A stretch of 64,000 nt of DNA from Nonomuraea sp. SYSU D8015. GTDB lineage: Bacteria; Actinomycetota; Actinomycetes; Streptosporangiales; Streptosporangiaceae. Below, one piece after another: positions 57,813 through 64,000 of the stretch. Position 1 is the stretch's first letter; every line of letters starts with the position of its first letter. Where the stretch lies: positions 434,001 through 498,000 of the forward strand of contig NZ_VJYI01000001.1 of NCBI RefSeq assembly GCF_008065375.1, in the 5' to 3' direction. Below the pieces are notes generated by a model. That model did not search any database and was not told where the DNA came from. It saw nothing but the letters and a program-made list of their open reading frames with translations. The position numbers and the translations under genes are program-made.

Positions 57813-58817
57813 TCAGGGGACGACGGAGCGGCGTCGTTCCCAGGTGTCGGCCGCACGGTTCGCCAGGGCGTGCAGCAGGTTCACCGTCACCACCGCCGGC
57901 GCCACCACCGCCACGAAACCGTCGAGCGACCGCTCGAACACCAGCGCCAGGATGACCGCCGTGACCCCGTTCTGCTGCGCCAGCGCCAGCCGTACCCGGT
58001 CGATCACCGGCAGCCCCCAGGTCAGAGCCACGGCGGCGAATCCCTGGGCGCAGAACGCCACCGCCCCGAGCAGCAGGCCCTCGGCCACCGCCACCCCGCC
58101 CACCAGCAGCATCCCCATGAGGAACGCCGCCAGCGGGAACGCCACCGCCACCGCCTGCGCCAGCCGCCGCCCGTCGGGAAGCCGCAGGAACAACCCGGCG
58201 GCCGCCAGCCCCAGCATCAGGAACGTCCACGCGCCGACGAGCACGGCGGCCACGGCCGCCAGGTTGATCAGCCAGGCCGGGCCGCGCCGCACCAGCCGCC
58301 ACACCACGTACGCGGTCCCGGCGAACACCGCGTTCCACCCCAGATCCGCCAGGTGGGACAGGGTGATCCCGCCGGAGGAGAAGGCCAGCGTGGCCGCGTA
58401 CACCGACAGGACGACCGTCACCGGATCGTCGAACGACGCCCACGCCGCGAGGATCGTGCGCGCCTTCGGCGAGAGCCGCGAGTCGCCCATGACGGACGCC
58501 ACGGACAGCGGGTCGATCTGCGCCACCGCGACCGCCAGCACCAGCGCGAGCGGATCGCCGGTGAACAGGTAGAGCACGCCCGCGATGAGCGCCGCCTTCA
58601 GCACCACCCCGACCGTGACCGCCGCCACGATCAGCCGGGCGTGCGCGCGGGCCTCGGCCGGGTCGATGTCGTGCGTGTTCCCGTACAGGCCGACGGCCAG
58701 CAGCAACTGGCTGGCCAGCAGGTACGTCTCCGACGTCTCCAGCCCCGTGACGCCGGCGAGCCGCGCCGTCCCCCATCCGGCGAGCAGGACGAGGATCAGG
58801 AGCCAGATTCGGGCCAC
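57813..58817 (-). CDS. Cation/proton antiporter (NhaP/CPA1-like)
   Basis: The product has 334 residues and about ten membrane segments. CPA-type features are the ion-site regions VAQIDPLSVASVMGD and AAWASFDDPVTVVLSVYAAT (Asp-Asp pair), and a long run of hydrophobic helices to VTVNLLHALANRAADTW. It is shorter than the usual 390 or more residues, since the first two helices seem minimal. GTG 58817 gives VARIWLLILVLLAGWGTARL; the frame remains open upstream over the next gene, but that is a shadow. It overlaps the upstream gene by 22 bp, so the two are co-translated. Confidence 0.83.
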   Translation of the reverse strand: MARIWLLILVLLAGWGTARLAGVTGLETSETYLLASQLLLAVGLYGNTHDIDPAEARAHARLIVAAVTVGVVLKAALIAGVLYLFTGDPLALVLAVAVAQIDPLSVASVMGDSRLSPKARTILAAWASFDDPVTVVLSVYAATLAFSSGGITLSHLADLGWNAVFAGTAYVVWRLVRRGPAWLINLAAVAAVLVGAWTFLMLGLAAAGLFLRLPDGRRLAQAVAVAFPLAAFLMGMLLVGGVAVAEGLLLGAVAFCAQGFAAVALTWGLPVIDRVRLALAQQNGVTAVILALVFERSLDGFVAVVAPAVVTVNLLHALANRAADTWERRRSVVP

Positions 58818-59794
58818 GCCTGGTCTTTCCTGAGCGCGCGCACGTTGGTGCCGGTGCCGGGCTCCGCCTGGCGGCTCCGCTGGTTGATCGGCGGGAGCGT
58901 GAAATGCCCGCGGATCAGGTCCACGAGCCTGGCCATCTTGTCGTCGGCCTCGGCGACCTTGCGCTGGTCGAGGGTGAGGCCGATGACGTAGCGTCCGCGG
59001 TCGACCCAGTAGTGGTAGAGGGCGCCGCGCTCGACGTCCAGCACGGTCCTGATCACCGTGCCGCTCTCCATCGACCGCAGGTGCGTGTCCAGCCGGTGGC
59101 CGAGCCAGTCGAGCTGGCGGCCGAGCCTGAGGTACGTGATCCGCCGCTCCTCCGGCGTGGTGTCGTGGAAGAAGTGCCGCAGGTCGGCGTCGTCGAGCAC
59201 GTCGGTGTAGAACGCGCAGCCCTCGGGCCCGAAGAAGGCCACGAAGTGCAGGTCCTCCTGGTCGATCACGGACACGCAGCTGCCGAGCGCCTTCTCCAGG
59301 GCGTGGCTGAGGTCCGGCTGGGTGCGGATGAGGATCTCCGACTCGCCGATGAGCTTGCGTTTCGTGGTGGTCGGCGACGGCACGGCGGTGGCCTCGAGGT
59401 GCGGCACGTACAGACCGCGCCGGAATAACAGCAGCAGGTAGACACCGGTCAGCGCGGTGAACGCGGCGATCCCGATCATCGACAGGCCGAGCAGCTCGCC
59501 GGAGACGCTCCGGTGCCACAGGACGGGGCCGAACCCGGCGACGAACCCCAGGACCAGCCCGCCCGCCGCGGCCACCGTCATCGCGCCGACCAGCATCACC
59601 GGCAGCCTGCCGCGGATCCGGCCGGCCACGAGCGCGATCAGCGCGAGCCCGCAGACCACGGCGAGGACGGTGAGCGCACGGGACAGGTTGTAGTCCTCGC
59701 CCTGGATGTACCAGGCGAGCATCTCCAGCAACACAGGGGCGAGCACGAACGTCGCGATGACCACCGCGATCCTGGCGAACCGATCCCTGTCCAC
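58796..59794 (-). CDS. Membrane protein with cytoplasmic domain, antiporter partner
   Basis: The product has 332 residues. About five hydrophobic segments in the first 160 residues (IAVVIATFVLAPVLLEMLAW, ALTVLAVVCGLALIALVAG and others) are followed by a soluble C-terminal part of about 165 residues with CVSVIDQEDLHFVAFFGPEG, FYTDVLDDADLRHFFHDTTP and TVLDVERGALYHYWVDRGRY. I do not recognise the family. The start is GTG 59794. It overlaps the antiporter gene by 22 bp, which suggests a regulatory or accessory subunit of that transporter. Confidence 0.75.
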   Translation of the reverse strand: MDRDRFARIAVVIATFVLAPVLLEMLAWYIQGEDYNLSRALTVLAVVCGLALIALVAGRIRGRLPVMLVGAMTVAAAGGLVLGFVAGFGPVLWHRSVSGELLGLSMIGIAAFTALTGVYLLLLFRRGLYVPHLEATAVPSPTTTKRKLIGESEILIRTQPDLSHALEKALGSCVSVIDQEDLHFVAFFGPEGCAFYTDVLDDADLRHFFHDTTPEERRITYLRLGRQLDWLGHRLDTHLRSMESGTVIRTVLDVERGALYHYWVDRGRYVIGLTLDQRKVAEADDKMARLVDLIRGHFTLPPINQRSRQAEPGTGTNVRALRKDQAWPESGS

Positions 59795-60274
59795 GCGGGC
59801 AGTGTCCGTGATCGGCCGGGTGCGCCGCAACAGGCCGCCTTTCGACCCCCGTGCGAAGCCCACCCATCGGACACCCGAAATCCCCGGCCGCACCGGCCGA
59901 GGCTCTGGGGCCCGCACGGCGAGGCCTCCGACCGCACGGGCGGGGTTCCCTCGGCCGCACGAGCCGCGGTCCCCGACGTATGGCGTGGGGCCCTCTGCAC
60001 GGGCGGATCCCCTTGACCGCATCGGGCGAAGACTCGCGGACGGGCCCCGGGGAAGGCTTCCGGACGGGACGGGCGAAGGCGTGCGGGCCGAAAGCCCCGG
60101 CGAAGGCTCGCGGACGGGACGGGCAAAGGGTTGCCGAAGAGGGCGGGGCGGAGGCCGCCGACCGCACGTGTGAAAGACCGCCCATCCTACGGGTGAAGGG
60201 GGCCGGTCGGGGGTGGTCATGCCGGGTCCGTCGGTCGGCGGCGGGCGGGCCGGGGCCCGGGCTAGCGTCGGCCC
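59795..60274. other. 480-bp gap with degenerate GC-rich repeats
   Basis: No convincing gene on either strand. The right half repeats GGACGGGACGGGC with GAAGGC spacers (for example near 60060-60080 and 60110-60125). The left half repeats CGGCCGCACG-like blocks. It separates the divergent antiporter-partner and prepilin peptidase genes, so it should contain both promoters, but I cannot place them. Confidence 0.55.
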
Positions 60275-60853
60275 GTGGTCGCACTCATGGCGCTGGCCGG
60301 ACTGGTCTGCGGACACCGCATCAGGACGCTGGCCGACTCCTACGACAGGGTCCCGGAGCCCGCCTGGCCGCCGAAGGTCGAGCTGGTGACCGCCGCCGTG
60401 GCCGCGCTCGTCGCCTGGCGGATCGGCCTGCCGTACGTGCCGTTCGCCGTCATCGGCGTCGCCCTGGCCGTCATCGACTGGCGCACGACCACGCTGCCCG
60501 ACGCGATCACGCTGCCCGCGTACCCCATCACCGCCCTGGCGATCCTCCCCACGGGCGAGCTGCCGAGGGCTCTGGCCGGAGGCGCAGCGCTGGCCGCCCT
60601 CTACGGGCTGCTCTGGTTCATCCGGCCGGACGCGATGGGTCTGGGCGACGTCAAGCTCGCCGGGCTCATCGGCATGGCCGCGGCCGCGCTGGGCTGGCAG
60701 GCCTGGGTCGTGGCGGCCTTCTGCGGGCAGCTGCTCGGCGCGCTCTACGGCCTCGCCCTGCTGGCGACCGGGCGCGGCACGCGGCGCACGCAGTTCCCGT
60801 TCGGGCCGTTCATGCTGCTGGGCGCGTTCACCGTGCTGTGTCTCGACGGGTGA
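60275..60853 (+). CDS. Prepilin peptidase (A24 family), short form
   Basis: The product has 192 residues and is a multi-pass membrane aspartyl protease. The two catalytic Asp are in [20 protein letters not shown] (the Asp before WR or in LPD) and in [13 protein letters not shown] (GxGD motif). The N-terminal Cys-containing methylase domain of classical PilD is missing, as in actinomycete short forms. The start is GTG 60275. It processes type IV/Flp pilin-like preproteins, none of which are in the window. It lies just before the aro operon, a common placement in this group. Confidence 0.9.
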   Translation: MVALMALAGLVCGHRIRTLADSYDRVPEPAWPPKVELVTAAVAALVAWRIGLPYVPFAVIGVALAVIDWRTTTLPDAITLPAYPITALAILPTGELPRALAGGAALAALYGLLWFIRPDAMGLGDVKLAGLIGMAAAALGWQAWVVAAFCGQLLGALYGLALLATGRGTRRTQFPFGPFMLLGAFTVLCLDG

Positions 60854-60896
60854 ACGCGGGACATCTCACTCGGCCGCACATGGAAGACTTGTACGC

Positions 60897-62078
60897 ATGT
60901 TGCGCTGGTTGACCGCCGGAGAATCCCACGGGCCCGAACTCGTCGCCATCCTGGAAGGCCTGCCGGCCGGGGTAGAGGTGACCACGGCCGCGATCGACGA
61001 GGCCTTGCGTCGCCGCCGTCTCGGCTACGGCCGGGGCGCCCGGATGAAGTTCGAGGAGGACAAGGTCACGATCGTCGGCGGCATCCGGCACGGGCGGACG
61101 ATGGGCAGCCCCGTCGCGATCCGCGTCGGCAACACCGAGTGGCCCAAGTGGGAAAAGGTCATGGCGGCCGACCCGGTCGACCCGGCCGAGCTGGAGGGCC
61201 TGGCCCGCAACGCTCCCAGGTCCCGCCCGCGCCCCGGCCACGCCGACCTGGCCGGCATGCAGAAATACGGCTTCGACGACGCCAGGCAGGTGCTCGACCG
61301 GGCCAGCGCCCGCGAGACCGCGGCCCGCGTCGCGCTCGGCGAGGTCGCCAGGCGCTTCCTCAAGCAGGCGCTCGGCGTCGACATCGTCAGCCACGTCACC
61401 GAGATCGGCGGCGCCCGCACCCCGGCGGAGAGCCTGCCCGGCCCTGGCGACCTGGCCACGATCGACGCCGATCCGGTCAGGTGCGCCGACCCCGAGGGCA
61501 GCGCCGCCATGGTCGACGTGATCGACAAGGCCCACAAGGACGGCGACACGCTCGGCGGCGTCGTCGAGGTCCTCGCCTACGGTCTGCCGCCCGGCCTCGG
61601 CAGCTACACCCACTGGGACCGCAGGCTCGACTCCCGGCTCGCCGCCGCGCTCATGGGCATCCAGGCGATCAAGGGCGTCGCGGTCGGCGACGGCTTCGAG
61701 ACCGCCCGCAGGCCCGGCTCCCGCGCCCACGACGAGATCGAATACACCGCCGAAGACGGCGTCAAGCGCATCACCAACCGCGCGGGCGGCGTCGAGGGCG
61801 GCATGACCAACGGCGAGATCCTGCGCGTCAGCGCCGCGATGAAGCCGATCTCCACGGTGCCCAGGGCGCTGGCCACGATCGACGTCAAGACCGGTGAGGC
61901 GGCCAAGGCCCACCACGAGCGCTCCGACGTGTGCGCCGTGCCGGCGGCCGGCATCGTGGCCGAGGCCATGGTCGCGCTGGTGCTGGCCGACGCGGCGCTC
62001 GAGAAGTTCGGCGGCGACTCCGTCGAGGAAGTCGCCCGCAACCTTTCCGGCTACCTCTCTTCCATGGTGATCAAATGA
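60897..62078 (+). CDS. aroC: Chorismate synthase
   Basis: The product has 393 residues and converts 5-enolpyruvylshikimate-3-phosphate to chorismate, using reduced FMN. Motifs are [20 protein letters not shown] at the start, [58 protein letters not shown] and [12 protein letters not shown]. The length is normal. It is the first gene of a tightly overlapping shikimate operon (aroC-aroK-aroB-aroQ), with its stop overlapping the aroK start by 4 bp. Confidence 0.98.
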   Translation: MLRWLTAGESHGPELVAILEGLPAGVEVTTAAIDEALRRRRLGYGRGARMKFEEDKVTIVGGIRHGRTMGSPVAIRVGNTEWPKWEKVMAADPVDPAELEGLARNAPRSRPRPGHADLAGMQKYGFDDARQVLDRASARETAARVALGEVARRFLKQALGVDIVSHVTEIGGARTPAESLPGPGDLATIDADPVRCADPEGSAAMVDVIDKAHKDGDTLGGVVEVLAYGLPPGLGSYTHWDRRLDSRLAAALMGIQAIKGVAVGDGFETARRPGSRAHDEIEYTAEDGVKRITNRAGGVEGGMTNGEILRVSAAMKPISTVPRALATIDVKTGEAAKAHHERSDVCAVPAAGIVAEAMVALVLADAALEKFGGDSVEEVARNLSGYLSSMVIK

Positions 62079-62575
62079 CGACGGCTGTGCTCATAGGCCC
62101 TCCGGGGTCCGGCAAGACCACGGTCGGGCGGCTGCTGGCCGAGCGGCTCGGCGTCGGGTTCCGCGACACCGACGCCGACGTGGAGGCCGTGGCCGGCAAG
62201 CCCGTCGCCGACATCTTCGTCGAGGACGGCGAGGCCCGCTTCCGCGAGCTGGAGCACGAGGCCGTGCGCCGCGCCCTGGCCGAGCACGACGGCGTCCTGT
62301 CCCTGGGCGGCGGGGCCGTGCTCAACGAGGAGACCCAGGCCCTGCTCGCCGGCCACCACGTGGTCTACCTCCAAGTGGGGCTGGCCGACGCGGTCCAGAG
62401 GGTCGGGCTCGCCTCGGCCCGGCCGCTGCTCGTGCTCAACCCGCGCAGCCAGTTGAAGAAGCTCATGGAGGAGCGGCGGCCGGTCTACGAGCGGCTGGCC
62501 GTGATGACCGTGGTCACGGACAAGCGGGAGCCGGCAGAGCTCGCCGACGAGATCGTGAAGGGACTGCCCGCATGA
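62075..62575 (+). CDS. aroK: Shikimate kinase
   Basis: The product has 166 residues and phosphorylates shikimate at the 3-hydroxyl. It has the P-loop [20 protein letters not shown], the substrate Asp in [13 protein letters not shown], the [14 protein letters not shown] region, the [13 protein letters not shown] strand and the lid Arg region [23 protein letters not shown] 62075 overlaps the aroC stop; the upstream in-frame extension is a shadow. The stop overlaps the aroB start by 4 bp. Confidence 0.97.
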   Translation: MTTAVLIGPPGSGKTTVGRLLAERLGVGFRDTDADVEAVAGKPVADIFVEDGEARFRELEHEAVRRALAEHDGVLSLGGGAVLNEETQALLAGHHVVYLQVGLADAVQRVGLASARPLLVLNPRSQLKKLMEERRPVYERLAVMTVVTDKREPAELADEIVKGLPA

Positions 62576-63645
62576 CGGACGCGACCAGGATCACCGTGCG
62601 GGGCGACAGCCCGTACGACGTGGTGGTCGGCACCGGCGTGCTGGCCGAGCTGACCACGCTGGTCAGACCGGGCGCCCGCACGGTCGCGGTGATCCGCCCG
62701 GAGACCCTGCAGGAGCTCTCCCGTCCCGTCTGCGCGGCCCTCACCGAGGCCGGCTACGAAGTGGTCGACCTGCCCGTGCCGGACGGTGAGAAGGCCAAGA
62801 CCGTCGAGGTGGCGGCCGGGCTGTGGTCCGCGCTCGGCCGCGCCGGCGTGACCCGCTCCGACGCCGTCGTCGGCGTGGGCGGCGGGGCGACGACCGACCT
62901 GGCCGGGTTCGTGGCCGGCACGTGGCTGCGCGGCGTGCAGGTCGTGCTCGTGCCCACGACGCTGCTGGCCATGGTCGACGCGGCGGTCGGCGGGAAGAAC
63001 GGCATCGACACGCCCGAGGGCAAAAACCTCGTCGGCACGTTCCTGCCGCCCGCGGGCGTGCTGTGCGAGCTGTCCACGCTGTCCGGCATGCCGCGCCGCG
63101 ACTACGTGGCGGGGCTGGCCGAGGTCATCAAGGGCGGCTTCATCGCCGACCCCGAGATCCTCCGCCTCATCGAGGCCGACCCCGAGGCCGCCACCCGCCC
63201 CGACGGCCCCCACACCAGAGAGCTCATCGAACGCAAGATCCGCGTCAAGGCCGACGTCGTGGGCGCCGACCTGCGCGAGGCGGGCCTGCGCGAGATCCTC
63301 AACTACGGTCACACGCTGGCCCACGCCATCGAGCGCGACGAACACTACGAGATCCGCCACGGCGAGGCCGTCGCGATCGGCATGGTCTACGCCGCCGAGC
63401 TGTCCAGGCTCTCCGGGCGGGCCGACCTCGTCGACCGTACCCGCGCCATCCTCACCAGCGTGGGCCTGCCCATCTCCTACCGCGCCGGCGCCTGGCCGCG
63501 CCTGCGCGACCACATGCGGCTCGACAAGAAGAACCGCGGCGCCAAGCAGCGGTTCGTGGTGCTCGACGACCTGGCGAAGCCGGGCCGCCTCGAAGATCCC
63601 TCGGAAGAGCTGCTCGAAGCCGCGTACAAGGAGATCTCCGCATGA
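62572..63645 (+). CDS. aroB: 3-Dehydroquinate synthase
   Basis: The product has 357 residues and converts DAHP to 3-dehydroquinate with NAD and a divalent metal. Seen are [40 protein letters not shown], the metal ligands in AEVIKGGFI (Glu) and [12 protein letters not shown] (His), and [13 protein letters not shown] with its His. The length is standard. It is translationally coupled to aroK (upstream) and to aroQ (downstream, 4 bp overlap). Confidence 0.98.
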   Translation: MTDATRITVRGDSPYDVVVGTGVLAELTTLVRPGARTVAVIRPETLQELSRPVCAALTEAGYEVVDLPVPDGEKAKTVEVAAGLWSALGRAGVTRSDAVVGVGGGATTDLAGFVAGTWLRGVQVVLVPTTLLAMVDAAVGGKNGIDTPEGKNLVGTFLPPAGVLCELSTLSGMPRRDYVAGLAEVIKGGFIADPEILRLIEADPEAATRPDGPHTRELIERKIRVKADVVGADLREAGLREILNYGHTLAHAIERDEHYEIRHGEAVAIGMVYAAELSRLSGRADLVDRTRAILTSVGLPISYRAGAWPRLRDHMRLDKKNRGAKQRFVVLDDLAKPGRLEDPSEELLEAAYKEISA

Positions 63646-64000
63646 TCCTCGTGCTCAACGGCCCCAACCTGCGCCGGCTCGGCACCCGCGAGCCCGATGT
63701 CTACGGCGCCGAGACGTTCGAGGACCTCGTCGAGCTCTGCCGCGACACCGGCCGCAAGCTCGGCGAGCACGTCGAGGTGCGCCAGACCGACGACGAGGCC
63801 GAGATGGTCGGCTGGCTGCACGAGGCCGCCGACGGCCGCATCCCGGTCGTGCTCAACCCGGCCGCGTTCACCCACTACTCCTACGCCCTGCGCGACGCGG
63901 CCGCCCAGCGCACCGCCCCGCTGATCGAGGTGCACATCTCCAATCCCGCAGCCAGGGAAGAGTTTCGCCATACCTCGGTCGTCGCCGGGGTGGCGACGGG
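63642..64000 (+). CDS. aroQ: 3-Dehydroquinate dehydratase, type II (partial, 3' end outside window)
   Basis: The visible 119 residues of about 145 run off the right edge. The family motif at the start is [20 protein letters not shown] with YG after it, where the usual NLNLLG reads NLRRLG. Later come [18 protein letters not shown] with Asn and His, and [20 protein letters not shown]. It dehydrates 3-dehydroquinate to 3-dehydroshikimate. ATG 63642 overlaps the aroB stop. Confidence 0.95.
   Translation, partial: MILVLNGPNLRRLGTREPDVYGAETFEDLVELCRDTGRKLGEHVEVRQTDDEAEMVGWLHEAADGRIPVVLNPAAFTHYSYALRDAAAQRTAPLIEVHISNPAAREEFRHTSVVAGVAT

Noticed and set aside
57813..60284. 823-residue fused open frame for the antiporter
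   Set aside because: Only the part from GTG 58817 has antiporter character. The upstream part is antisense or shadow over the neighbouring gene and a repeat-rich gap.
1..64000. tRNA or rRNA genes, insertion sequences, prophage or integrative-element genes
   Set aside because: I looked for transposase, integrase and phage-like protein motifs and typical RNA gene sequences and saw none; a dedicated search could still find a small RNA gene.

Overview
The window is GC-rich DNA (roughly 70% G+C by eye) with very strong G/C at third codon positions, many GTG starts, ATGA/GTGA gene overlaps and an F420-type LLM flavin oxidoreductase. This points to a filamentous actinomycete. A Streptosporangiaceae-like host such as Nonomuraea is my guess from the general look of the proteins and was not tested. 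I saw no rRNA, tRNA, CRISPR array, IS element or phage gene.

Layout. 1-9294: small and housekeeping genes (DUF6223-like membrane protein, DsbA/FrnE-type thioredoxin, LLM oxidoreductase with a divergent MarR regulator, thymidine kinase), then a HyuA/HyuB hydantoinase/oxoprolinase pair and a decayed pseudogene. 10391-14764: a guanidine-I (ykkC) riboswitch followed by a translationally coupled set made of a guanidine-hydrolase-like member of the arginase/agmatinase family and a three-part ABC importer. This is a self-contained guanidine uptake and hydrolysis operon. 14819-33587: a roughly 19 kb catabolic island with a Gfo/Idh/MocA oxidoreductase, an NAD-binding epimerase-like protein, two DHDPS-family aldolases, two DegT-family PLP enzymes, a CUT1-type sugar ABC importer, two secreted beta-propeller proteins, two complete amidohydrolases each paired with a metal-ligand-deficient relative, and one regulator. 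Seven copies of an 18-bp palindrome (consensus TTWCGGTCNNGRCCGWAA) lie in front of its transcription units, several exactly on TTGAC/TAnnnT promoters. I know of no described pathway with this gene set and regard it as the main candidate for an undescribed system.

33598-48441: mixed metabolism. This includes a histidine phosphatase, a P-loop kinase, a CaiB/BaiF CoA-transferase with a fused carboxyltransferase, an ECF sigma factor with a duplicated membrane partner, a nitrilase, DUF418 and S33-hydrolase membrane proteins, an aminotransferase, tandem FUSC proteins and an alpha/beta hydrolase. 48484-54014: a two-component system followed by a lipoprotein, a membrane-fusion protein, an ABC ATPase and a MacB-like permease. 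54116-60853: a ring-opening (cyanurate/barbiturate-type) amidohydrolase, a frameshifted nucleotidyltransferase, a PadR regulator coupled to a RelA/SpoT-like HD protein with altered active-site residues, an SseB-like protein, an antiporter and a prepilin peptidase. 60897-64000: the shikimate operon aroC-aroK-aroB-aroQ, with aroQ running off the end.

Short GC-rich tandem repeats of about 30 to 39 bp recur at gene ends, in intergenic gaps and inside coding regions. They look like expanding minisatellites.
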